Assembly: GCA_018343915.1 (NCBI GenBank)
Contig: JABRWF010000006.1
Span: 186,001 to 250,000, forward strand
Direction of reading: 5' to 3'
DNA: 64,000 nt
Source of the DNA: Agroathelia rolfsii
Lineage: Eukaryota > Basidiomycota > Agaricomycetes > Amylocorticiales > Amylocorticiaceae
The notes beneath the pieces are model-generated. The model did not search any database. It was not told the origin of the DNA and saw only the letters and a program-made list of their open reading frames with translations. Position 1 is the first letter of the stretch. The number at the start of each line of letters is the position of its first letter. A program made the position numbers and the translations under genes. Shown piece by piece: positions 48,794-60,200 of this stretch.

Positions 48794-50644
48794 TGTTACA
48801 AGTTGATCTATGTACTATAAGTTTATTTAGAATTTCTTATTATTTTTCCGAATTTTCCCTGATTTTTCTCAATTTTTTGGTATATAATATGTATATTACA
48901 TAAGTAGACATTACATAAGTACCCTGATGACTAAGCAAGTCATGTAACCAGTTATTATGTAACTGGCCATCATATGACCACTAGTTATATGATATATTAC
49001 ATAAGCAAGGCCTAGAGCATAGGTCTAGACTATAATATCATTATAGATTCATTATGGTGCAATATCACATCATACTTAGCATTACCATGCACAGACCATA
49101 TACCAAGTGCACAGACCAGGTAGAATTAGTATATAACCCTGTAGTGTCTCTACCTGAAGACCCCAGATTTGTTCTCTCTGTCTTTAGATAAGCATAGTAG
49201 TGCTTTGTATTAAATAGTTGACTAACATAATAAAACTTTGTCTTCAGAACCTATCTCTTTCCCCTCCCCTCTCAAATCCTCTCTGCTCTGTGCTAGGAGG
49301 TTATAAGTATGCTCTATGCTACTTATAGAAGAGACATGCTTAGTACTATCTCTGTGTGCATGCATAAGATAGGTCTAGCCCTAGTGATAACCATTTGCAT
49401 CTGCAATAACTATTATAACTATAGTTATACCATACCATAGACACTATAGCATTTAATCATGTCTACCAAGCATATATTCAGGTTTACCAAGCATATACCC
49501 AGGTTTATTCAGTATACACTCAAGATAACCATGAAATCACTCAAGTATTTATTATTATTATTATCAAGCTACAAATCATGTTGTAGAGGCTATTATACAT
49601 AATATATCCATAGTATATTATCTATAAGTCATAGTATATCATAGTAAACCATAGTTTATCATTTGATCAAAGCTTAATTCTAAGCCCAAGGCTTAGAAAC
49701 AGGTATATTATTATTTCTGCTCCTTTTCACTGTTGTGCTAGTTGTGACATATTATGCATCATATCACACAAAAGAACGTAACTTTGCATTCCCCATCTTT
49801 AGGTACTATTATAGTTATACAGGAACTGCTATATATCATGATAATCATTGGAACAATCAAGGAAGAACATAGGAATGATATTGGATCATTTGGTAAGGAT
49901 TAGTAACTAGAAAAGTGTACCAAAGTAGGAGAACAATAGTATATAATTATGTATTTAAGTTACTAAGGTCTAAGAGATGTTTTCTATCTCACAGACCTCT
50001 TTTGTCAATTCTATCATTGTTTTCTCACTGTCTAAAGCCTTCTCCAAGTCCTTGCTAGCCTCAAATAATATTTGCTAAGTGTTTCTATTGTCTTTACAAG
50101 TCTAAGTAGTATTGGATGTTAACCCCTTACTATTTAGACTCCTCCTATTATATTCCATTGTTCTAAGACCATAGTTACTATAGCTATTGTATCCCTAAGT
50201 CAGGGATAGTATTAGTTATGCTCCTAAGCATCCATTGTACTACTTCCTTTATATTAAGTCATAGTCACAGTCATAGATACATTTTATAGTTATAGACCTA
50301 TGACAATAACACAACATACATAGTACTTAGTGCACTCAAGCAAGTAAAGGCTCTGCCCTGCACTTGTCAAGGTTAAGATACCCTAACACCTACTTATATA
50401 CATAAGAACATTGGTGTCTCAATAATAGCCTTTGCTTGAAAGTCTAGTAGACTTGGAGTAAAGCTTAGAGATTGATGAGCTCTGGTGTGAGTGACAACAA
50501 GGATAGTATATAGAGAAGTATATACCCTTGCATCCTAAGCCTTAGGAGAAGTAAAATAACCATTACTGGTTACCCCGTATCTTAGAGGGGTTTTCATAGG
50601 CATTAGTTGAGTTTTAGTGATAAGAGTTAGGTGTACTTTTGACA
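48794..50644 (+). repeat. LTR, family A, carrying an LTR-D; recombinant flanks
   Basis: TGTTACAAGTTG to TTTTGACA, net about 951 bp. The left flank is TGCAG and the right flank CTTTA, so the two ends do not share a target duplication. It directly abuts an oppositely oriented truncated LTR-A. Confidence 0.8.
49411..50305 (-). repeat. Solo LTR, family D
   Basis: 895 bp, TATTATAACTATAG to ACCTATGACA, with perfect target duplication ATAAC (49406-49410 and 50306-50310). Confidence 0.87.
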
Positions 50645-52441
50645 CTTTACTTCAAGTTCACTAAACTTTCAAGCAAGGTCTACTGTTACAATACTAAAGA
50701 TCTTGTGTGTGGTAATAGGGGTGCAGAGTATCTTAACTGCAACAAGCTTAGAGCAAAGCCTTTGTTTGCTTGAGTGTACTAAGCACTATGTAATTTGTGT
50801 TGTTGCAGATGCAAATAGTCACTATAAGGGCTAGACCTGTCTTATGCATGTACACAGGAGTAGCATAAAGCATACTCCTACTATAAGCAGTACTAAGCAT
50901 GCTTATAACCTCCTAGCACAAAGCAGAGAGAATTTTTAGGGGGAGAGGTAATGAAAGGGTTATGATATAGAATGTAATGCACGTGTGCACTACTGTAAAC
51001 CTTGTTTAAACCAAATACTTACTTGTTATAGAAAAGTGCAGGGTTGGTTGTCTTGGTAGATAGGCTTGGATCTACAAGAGATTGGAAGTGATTAGTTTAC
51101 TTCTATATCTTTAATATAAGACTTAGCCGGTGTCCCTTTGAGACTACCTACTTGTTTCCCTTTAGGAAGGCTTGTTGTCTTATAGTAGACTTAGTAAGTC
51201 TATTAGTGAAGTTAGTACTCTAGGAGCTAGTCTTGTAGACTATTTAACTTACTATTTTCGAGTGAAATAACTTGTCATTTCCAGCTGAATTTGCTGGTGC
51301 TTATATAATACAAAATATTCTAATTTCTACAAGATTAGTAAGCCAATCCTATACTTATCTAATCCACTTAGTAAGGAAAATTGCTTACAAATCAGCTTAT
51401 AAATCAGCTTAGTAATATTCCTATTTGCTGAATAATATGCTTGGTAAGCAATCTATGTGCTTAGTCAGTAATTTATATAGTATTAGTAAGTGAAAGTGTC
51501 TATTTATCTCAATATCCTATTATTAGATCTGTATTAGTAATATTTTATAAACATTACTAATATTATAAATTTGCTTAGTAAATATTTTGGTGATTTATAA
51601 GCAAGGATCTAGGGCGTGAAAAATTAATTAGTAATATTCACAATGATTATTGAGAAATGAATATTTAAATGGAATTGTTTAATATTTATGAAAAAGATAT
51701 TCATAAATAATAAAGTCAAGTGACTTCAGATATGATGATCTTATCTCTGATAAGATTAGATATAATGAAATATTGAAAATATTAAATAAAAGAATATATG
51801 CATATTATTTCAATAAATATATATATGTAAAGAATTGTTAATATCTCAACAATGAACAGTTGTAAAATCATGAAATAAATAATCATGTATGACATGATGT
51901 TAGATGATTATTTGAAGTATTCATTGGAATTATTGGAAAGATATGAAGCCTGTAAATATTCAATCTTTCAACAAGAGGGATAGAGAGGAGATAGGGACTC
52001 TAAAGACAAAGTTTATTATGTTAGCTACTTATTAGATACAAAGTACTATTGTGCTTACCTAAAGACAAAAAGAACAAATCTGGGGTCTTCAGGTAGAGGC
52101 ACTACAGAGTTATATACTATTTCTACCTGGTCTGTGCACTGGTACATGGTTTGTGCATAGAGGTGCTAAGTATGATGTAATATTGCACCATAGTGAGTCT
52201 ATAATGGTGTTATATTCTAGACCCATGCTCTAAACCTGCTTTATATAATAAGTCATATGACTAGTGGTCACATGATGGCTAGTCACATGATGACTAATTA
52301 CATGACTTTGCTTAGTCATCAAAGTACTTATATAATGTCCACTTATGTAATATACATATTATATACCAAAAAATAGAGAAAAATCAGAAAAATAGTGAAA
52401 AATCTTAAATAAATTTATAGTACAATGAGCAACTTGTAACA
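50645..52441 (-). repeat. Truncated LTR, family A (probable 5' LTR of element E)
   Basis: Minus orientation; its outer end TTGTAACA lies at 52441. About 180 bp of the inner (3') end are missing at 50645. It contains the LTR-C 50949-51973; net length about 767 bp. Confidence 0.75.
50949..51973. repeat. Solo LTR, family C (1025 bp)
   Basis: Same length and close sequence to 34209-35233, with perfect target duplication AGAGG (50944-50948 and 51974-51978). Confidence 0.9.
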
Positions 52442-53176
52442 CCCATAATATGCAGCTTGGAATATGTAAGGGCCAATTAGGTGACCACTGCACTACCCAC
52501 AGTCCATGCCCTAAAGGGTAATTTTATAAGGAAAATAAATAAAAAAATAAGAAAACAAAAGAAATACTAGTTCAATAAATACCCAAAAAATTGCCAAAAA
52601 TTAATCCTACAAATCCAACTCATAATATTACTCAAGTTCTATATTGCAAATACAAGCCTAAGTACCAAGAAGTATTACAAAGTAAGTAAGGATAAATCCT
52701 ACTAGCTACCTTTGCATTAGATACAGAGTAGACTAATTACTTCCAACCCCTTGTAGACTAAGCCTTTACCTACAAGAATAAATCACAAGCCTATACTTTT
52801 CTTCACAAGTGTTTGCTTTAATTAAGGCCTATAGTAGTATATAAGTGTATTATATCTGTATCATACCCTTTCATTAATATAGTAGTGGTAGTACTCTTGT
52901 ATAGTAGAGTGTAGTGTAGTAGTGGCCAAATGCATACACTGCCAGTCTTAGAACTAGTGCTGCTGTTATCCAAGTTATATATTCTAGTACTAAGTGGAGG
53001 GGCCCGGAAGCAAAACCCTCTATTCACGTGAAATGATGTAATTTTGCTTCCGTACACAGCCCACTTTGCGCCTCATTACCGCTAGCTCTCACTGTAGTTT
53101 GATTCGTGTACGTGGTAATGCTTGGTATTGGTTAACATCATTTGTGATTTCACTCAAAGTCTAACATGCACATTGT
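52442..53176. other. Right edge of the repeat block and upstream region of the CoA kinase gene
   Basis: 52442-52624 is AT-rich without identity. About 52625-52835 is a diverged reverse fragment resembling the start of LTR-C. About 52876-52990 resembles 17791-17818 plus 19553-19600 on the other side of the nest. From about 53000 composition returns to gene-like. Confidence 0.55.
53006..53051. repeat. 10-bp inverted repeat (hairpin) upstream of the CoA kinase gene
   Basis: GGAAGCAAAA at 53006-53015 pairs with TTTTGCTTCC at 53042-53051 across a 26-nt loop that contains CACGTG. It sits exactly at the AT-rich/gene-rich boundary. Confidence 0.6.
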
Positions 53177-53953
53177 ATGATAGTCATTGGTCTCACAGGT
53201 GGCATTGCTACAGGAAAGTCCACTGTCTCAAACATCCTTAAATCAAAGCAACTCCCTGTCGTGGACGCAGATGTCCTAGCTCGAGAAGTTGTTGCACCGG
53301 GGACGCCTGGTCTCAAAAAAATCGTCAAGAATTTCGGACAGGACATACTACTCCCAGACGGGAGCTTGGATAGAAAGAAACTCGGGTCTATTATATTCAA
53401 TGATCCTGAGAAGCGCAAGATTCTTAATTCCATCGTCCATCCTGCTGTTAGACGTGCCTTGTTGAAAGGCGTCTTGTTTGCATGGACTAGAGGCGAGAGA
53501 ATTTGCATACTAGATGTGCCGCTTCTCATCGAGGGCCCCATGTGGAAGCTGGTTGGCACAGTTGTTGTAGTGCACTGGTAGGTCTTCGTACAGCCCATTG
53601 ACTTTAGCTGTGACTTAATGTTTGCATAAAGCCCAGAGGACATACAGCTAGAGCGTCTAATGAAGCGAGATGATTCAACAAGAGAAGATGCCTTATCACG
53701 CCTCAAGTCGCAGCTGCCGATAGCAGAAAAAGTACGTTATGCGGATATTGTTATTGAAAACTCGGGCTCGCGAGAAGAGTTGGAGAAGAACGTGGAATCA
53801 TTTCTCCAGGAGGTTCAAAGTAGCGTAGGATGGACATGGCGATTGAAGTGGTTGATCCCTCCGTTGGGTATCATAGCTGCTGCTTGGACATTGCTGCAGC
53901 GGTGGCGGTATCGATTGTTCGAAGATGGGGGCAAATTCAAGAAGCAAAATTGA
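53177..53953 (+). CDS. CAB5: Dephospho-CoA kinase
   Basis: Final step of coenzyme A synthesis: ATP-dependent phosphorylation of the 3'-OH of dephospho-CoA. Two exons, 53177-53577 and 53632-53953, 240 aa. The P-loop GLTGGIATGKST is at residues 5-16, followed by VVDADVLAREVV (CoaE signature Asp), LDRKKLGSIIF, the HP motif in SIVHPAVR, and the lid region RLMKRDDSTREDA. The C-terminus adds a hydrophobic stretch (LIPPLGIIAAAWTLL) followed by basic residues, suggesting a tail anchor in a membrane such as the mitochondrial outer membrane. It is the first gene right of the repeat block, 0.7 kb from the last LTR, and looks intact. Confidence 0.94.
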
Positions 53954-54052
53954 CCTGCTGATTGGTAGATGTGGAATGCCACGTATTGCATGTTATTTAT
54001 TTGACCCGGAGCGATCGAAGACCAGTATGATAGAGGCACTGGGATTTGCCAC

Positions 54053-54081
<29 letters not shown>
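54053..54081. repeat. (AAT)n microsatellite
   Basis: About nine trinucleotide units between CAB5 and the heat-shock factor gene. Confidence 0.9.
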
Positions 54082-54084
<3 letters not shown>

Positions 54085-54260
54085 GGCGTTTGTGAAACGA
54101 AGCGAAATGAAGTGAAGTGCTGGAAGAGGATAGGAACAAGAAGAGCTGAGCTGAGTTGAGCTGACAAAGTCGGAACTTGTATTGTTTATCACCTCTCTGC
54201 TGTCATACCTTGCGCAAACACAATTCTTGGAACCACACACGCACACATACACTCGCCACC

Positions 54261-56686
54261 ATGACCTCAGGCCAACAAATGGCCCTGACAAGGCCTAACA
54301 GAATGGGCCCACAGCTGAATAGAACCGCCATGCAGGGCGTTGCACAGTTTCCTCAGAAAATCTACGAGTTTAGTGCGCATCTATATTATACACATCTCCT
54401 ACCCTTACTCATCCCTGTTGCTATATCGTTTAGGATGGTCAATGATCCTGCTAATGAGGGGCTTATCAGGTGGTCCGAAACAGGAGACTCTTTCTACGGT
54501 ACTCTTCAAGCGATATTGCACAGAAAACCATTTCATTGACTGAGCACTGCACAGTCCTGGAACACGAACAGTTTGCTAATGAGGTCCTGCCACGATGGTT
54601 TAAACACAAGAACTTTAGCTCCTTTGTTCGCCAGCTGAACATGTATGGATTCCACAAAATTCCACATCTACAGCAGGGCGTCCTTCGCAGCGATTCAACC
54701 GAGAATGAGAACTGGCACTTTTCACATCCCAACTTTAAGCGCGGGCAGCCAGACCTGCTGTGCTTGATCCAACGCAAGAGACCCCTAGCCAACAACGAAG
54801 ATGGTGCGGCCCTTGAACAAGTCCCGACTGGGAACCAACAAGTCAACGGGGCCAACCTGACTCCCAGCCAAATCATGGACATCAACTCCGTTTTAAATGG
54901 TTTGAATGCCATACGAAGACACCAAACCACAATCTCTAATGATCTTAACGAACTCAGACTCTCGAATCAGCAGCTATGGCGAGAGGCGATGGCCGCACGC
55001 GAGAGGCACAAGAAACACCAGGACACGATCAACCGCATCCTCAAGTTTCTTGCTGGCGTATTCGGACACGGCCATCATAATCAGACAGTACGCAAGGACG
55101 AAAACATCCGGGATGATTCTTCGCATGTTATGGTGCCGCGCCAACCTCCTATGCGTCTCATGATCAGCGACGGCCGTGAAACGTTTTCTCCCCCTTCATT
55201 TAACATTACAGAGTTACGAGACGACGATGTAATAGACGATTCAGTTGCATGTACGTTGCCTTGCTCGTGATCTTGTTATTAATTGCTTATGTCTTTTGCA
55301 GCCCGATTTACTAACGTTGAAACCCCGTCTACTACTGCTCTCCCTTCGCCCTCTGTAGCACAGTCCGAGCGCTTCCCCTCTGTCGTATCTGAACCACTGC
55401 CTGTAGACAAACAATTGAATGCACCATCGGTTGTACAAGAGATGAAAGCCTCGACAGCCCCCCACACACCTCAACTTCCCCAAACTAACACGCCCAACCC
55501 ATTCGACGTCTCCATAAGCCCACCACACACGACCAACAACGGCGTCAGCGGAGGCATCCCCGGCAACGATGCCGCTTTTCAGGCTGCTTTTTCTCAACTC
55601 TTGCAGTCTCCTAGTCAAATCCAGCGTTTGCTATCCCAACTCTCGTCCCAACCTAATGGGGCGTTTACTATGCCTGATCACATGCAACACGACCCCCAAT
55701 TATCCGCACTCGATTCTCAAGCGCTTCAACAATACATGCAAATAGATCACTCATCCTCATCCCCCTCTCCCACCCCACGCTATATCTCACAGCAACCGTC
55801 ATCTCCGGATCGCCCCATGCCCCTACTCTCACCGCCGGCCATTGACAGTGGCAATGAACTTACCCCCACCTCGTCCTTTGAGCCTCTCCTGACCGAGAAT
55901 GAGTTGCGGATGCAGAAAGCATACAAGGACACAGCTGAAATCAATCACGACGTCGATTCAGTCTCGACAAGCATCAACTCGCTTATTGAGAGCCTCGGGC
56001 TCGACCCGACTCTGCTTGCTTCGTCATCGTTGTCAAATCAGGTACAGGATTTACCGTCCATGTTATCGTCTTCATCCTTGTCGAGGCCGGCCAACGGCGA
56101 GACAGGCGGTCCATCATCAGGAAGCTTAGTTGGCACTGTTGCTACAGGAAATGGGAATAATAATAATAACGATAATAGTAATAACGGTGCCGCTGAGACT
56201 GTCCCTAATAACAGCGGGAACATGCACGATCCATTCCGGTCAACGCCCGAATTCGACTTCGAGGCCTTCCTAACCGAGTATCCGAACATGAACTCCATGG
56301 TCCACGGCATCCACAATAGCGATATCGATCCAGCGGCCCATATAGCGTCCATCGTCGACGACAATGACAACGGTATTGGTGGGGGCGGTGGCATCACTGA
56401 TACCACGGCCGAACAACAACTCGCGTTCCTAGACGAAGTTGCCTCACAATCGGATACCAACTCGGTCATAACAGACTCGCCCGAACTGAGGCCAACGAAA
56501 ACGACAGCGCCGAGCAATTTGGGCACGGCTACGATCGCTGGGCGCGGACACAAGCGCAAGTCGGACGTGGCTGAGCTGGAAGATATCACGGCGCGCATGA
56601 ACGGTGGTGTTGTACCTCAAGGAGGCGACAAATTCAATAGTAGTATCGGGCAGAATATAAAAACGAGAAGGAAAAGGCAAGAATAG
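54261..56686 (+). CDS. HSF1: Heat shock transcription factor (HSF family)
   Basis: Trimeric nuclear activator binding nGAAn heat shock elements. Four exons (54261-54367, 54434-54498, 54555-55250, 55302-56686) give 750 aa. The start lies in CGCCACCATGACC, an excellent initiation context. DNA-binding domain at about residues 30-140: LIRWSETGDSF, FANEVLPRWFKHKNFSSFVR, QLNMYGFHKI, NWHFSHPNFKRG. HR-A/B coiled coil at about 180-260 (ILKFLAGVFG at its end). A possible HR-C lies near NSLIESLGLDP. The long C-terminal half is Ser/Asn/Pro-rich with acidic hydrophobic clusters (activation region), ending in a basic KTRRKRQE. The exon 2/3 and 3/4 introns fall inside the DNA-binding domain and after the coiled coil. 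Other HSF-domain proteins (Skn7, Sfl1) fit less well because of the HR-A/B order. Confidence 0.93.
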
Positions 56687-57216
56687 TAAGTAAGCGGTAT
56701 GCGTAATTGGTAATGCGAGTGAGAGAGGGGGATATCATATGTCGCAAGTATATGTGGTTGCTTCTGGGGGTAATTTGGGCCACATGGCGATGATTGGGAG
56801 GAGGGGGTGGGGCTTCACTGACACAGGTTTTTTTAATATAACAATTTATAGGGGGGAAAAGAGGGGAAAAAAATCGAAATAAAGCATTGTACGCCAGAAA
56901 TTATATAGTTAACGCACTTGGCGTTGTAAGTACTTAGCATGTAGTTGTACCTAGTTGAACATCACCAGATTGTAATACCGCAATATTGAGAAAGAAAGAA
57001 AAGTGGTATTAGGAGAGAGGGAGAAAAAAAAAATTGAGAGCAAAAAGGAAAACAATCGAAGAAAGAGTCAGAGATAAGAAAGATAGATTTAAAAAAGAGA
57101 AAAAAAAAACCAAGAATAAGGAGGGAAGATAATTCCAGGAGGAAGGGGAGGGAATGAATGTATAAATTGCGTAGCAAACACGCCATAATGAAAACGAGGG
57201 GGAAATGTCGAATCGA
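56687..57216. other. Intergenic region between convergent genes
   Basis: 3' UTRs of HSF1 and the arrestin gene. 56990-57115 is a purine-rich (GA/A) tract on the plus strand. No gene seen. Confidence 0.6.
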
Positions 57217-60200
57217 TCAAGGCTCTGTCTCATCACTAAATCGGGCCTTGGGAGGTAGAGGAGGCGGTGGATACGACCGGCCATTACCGATCGCAACCGA
57301 GAATCCATCTGAGAAGGGTGTAAACGGCCGTAGTTCGAGGTCGGCAGGCAGATGTCCGTTCGCAGTACCATTATTATACGTGCCGTTTACCGTCAAAGAT
57401 TGGCGAACGTCCATGTCTTCCTCCTGCGTCTCCCTGATATACTCTGCGGGAGGCCGTGGCATAAGGGGCGGAGGGGGCGGTATGGAAGAAAAGTCGGGCA
57501 TCTGGTCCTGCGGTTGTGATTGTGGTGGTTGTGGCGGTTGTGGTTGGCGCTGTTGCTGTTGCTGTGCTTGCTGCTCTTGCAAAGCACGCGCCTGGAAAGC
57601 CTCGGCGTCCATTTTAGCTTTCAACAACGCCTTCTCTTGAGCAGCGGTCAACGGCTGCATTGAGCCTCCCACGGGTGGTAAAGGCGGCGATCGCCCCCTC
57701 CGTGGCTGCTGCGATTGTCCACCACTCACGGGCGGGAAACCCCCAGACACCGAGCGAGACACTGGCGGCTGGGGTGGGCTTGAAGGCCGTCCAGCCCCAA
57801 GAGCAGCCGCATCCTGGTTCGCGAAGAATCGCTGTAGCGCCTCCTTCTCGTTATACCTCGGATAATTTCCACTGCTCCCAGACGCCACAGGCGACGAATG
57901 CATAGAATAAGAATACTCGGGTGGGCTCGCAGGTCTCTGCTGCGGTTGTGGGGGTGATGTTGGGGACAACGCATAAGGTCTCGCACCATTGGCCTGATTA
58001 ACATTCGTTGCAGTCGCAGCCACCGCAGCGGCGGCAGCCTCCTCAGCCGCATACCGCTGTCTCAACCGTTCCTTCTCCATCATAGCTGACGCGGGCATTG
58101 CGGACGTTGACGGACCCTCAAACGGCGGGGGATCATCTCGCGGTGGCGACGTCGCTGCCGTCGTCCCATTAGAGCCCATGTATCCACGCAATTCCGAGCC
58201 GGATGCATACATGCTATCCATGTCGTCCTCCCCCTGGGCGTAGTCCGCACTGTGCGTCCGTTTCACGGCCTCTATCGCTTCGTGGAACCGCCTTATGGTA
58301 GCCTTTTCGTCCTCTGCTGACAAATAGTAGTGCGGTATGGCGGGCGAGCCGGACCCACCAGCGTGGCGCAACGAGGGCGACGAAGATGGTTGAGGCAGGC
58401 TCGCCTCTCCACCACGGTTGTTGACGTTTGACATGGCACTGTTGAAGAGTTCGGTGCTCGAAGGGCCTGCTCTCGCATGATGTAGGTGCTGTTGATAACT
58501 AGCATGATGGGGGTAGTGATTATGACGGCTTGAGGTGCTCCCGTTTGATAGCTGTCTACCGAGCATGGAGGCTCCCGAAGCAAGAGTGGCTCGGTTGGAC
58601 GCCGTCGCTTCTGCAGCGAGCTCAGGAATTGCATACGTCTCATCACCCGGCTGGTTATGTCTTGCAAGTGCCTTCGCTTGCTCATATAACCGTCTTTTTT
58701 CATCTTCTGCGGATGGCCACCGCGTCTGGGTGGTCGACGAGGGAGACAATGTCGAGTGCGTAGGTGTGACATGCGACTGGGATTGGAGCTGAGCCCGAGT
58801 GTCAATGGTGAATTAATAACAGAACGATTACATGCCAGTTGTTGAGCTGCTTACTGGTGGCGTAGAACCACTGTCCTCAAGCTCGCTAAGCGTAGCATGG
58901 AGGAGTTCCACCTTAGCACGAGCATTTTCATATAGCCTCTTTTTTTCCTCTTCTGCAGACATCCACTGCCTTTGGGGCACCTCCGTCGGCGCGGGTCTGT
59001 CACTCGCGGATACATTCCGGTTGTGCGATGCCTCCGGTTGTGACCGCTGTTGCTGTGACCGCGGCTGAAGCATCTGTTCCATGGGATCCGGCTCTGGATT
59101 AGAGACCGTAAACCGCTGGCTGTTTGTTGATGTTTTTGTATTCTGCGATAACGATGGGGGCGTTGATATATCGTCGTGGATGCGGTCATTTGCTTTGGTC
59201 AAAGGGTATCGGGAATTCCAAGCATCATTCATGGTTCGTGCGCCGCCGTTGCGGCTGCCATCGCTAATTATGCCGAATTCGTCGGAGTCGTTCACATACC
59301 CCGGGGCAGTAGAGAACTTGTTTCCGTGCCGATCGTCGTTAGAGGAGAGGTTTGACTTAGAGTGGATGGAGGGGAGGTAAGCGCCAGTGCCGGCACTGTT
59401 TGCAACGTCGGGAGCTGTAAGAGTAAGACTGGGTGCTGCCCCAATACGCCTATGATTACACAAAAGCGTCAATGAGGATGATAGCAACTAATTAAAAATT
59501 CACTAGACAAAAGCTACCTAACGGCCTCGATGGAGACACCGCTATTCAAAAAGATAGAGCATGAGGATTTCCGAGAGTATCGCTAAAGCAGAAAAATGAT
59601 TGACATACCGGGGCCAGTTCGAGACGATTACGGGAAGATCCATCACTACATGCGTACCTGTGCCCATGAGAGCCTTGACATTGATGACATATGTAATATC
59701 AATGTGCCGTGCAGAAGTCAGGGACGTCGTCGTGTGGTCCTTTGGGATAACGCAGTGCAGCTCAGCCCTGTGCTGCAAGCCGCCGTAGATGGTTGCATTT
59801 ACAGGAACTTTCTGCTCCCCAATCGTTGCTGTCTTGATCTGCGGTCCCGATTTCTTAGATGAACTGGCAGCACCACGGAAAAGACTGGTCTCTTTCAACG
59901 TAAACTCGAACCCACGCAGGATGACAGGGTGTAAGCTGCCCGACTTGAGCGTGGCCGTCACGGCCACGCGATCACCAGGCCCATAACACGTCTGGGCACG
60001 CTCGATAATCAGTGTTACGCCTTCGTTGGTGATCTGCCGTGACTCTGGCTGCTGGTAGAGAGGCCATGTCGAATGTAGTTCGTGCTTATCAATTATGATG
60101 GGCGCCGTCGTTGTTTGAATTATAGATTTTCGACGACGGAGGAATCCCCTGTAGTTGGATGGATATGGGTGAATATGCATGTTGCAAAATGGGAACAGGC

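Noticed and set aside
16836..52441. Direct-repeat patterns that could suggest a CRISPR-like or satellite array
   Set aside because: The recurring units are about 0.6-1 kb LTRs with TG..CA ends and target duplications; no short regular repeat-spacer array exists.
53161..53706. Long minus-strand frame of 181 codons
   Set aside because: Fully antisense to the dephospho-CoA kinase exons, with composition mirroring that gene.
57158..57640. Plus-strand frame rich in Gly and Cys
   Set aside because: Antisense shadow of the Pro/Gln-rich arrestin tail.
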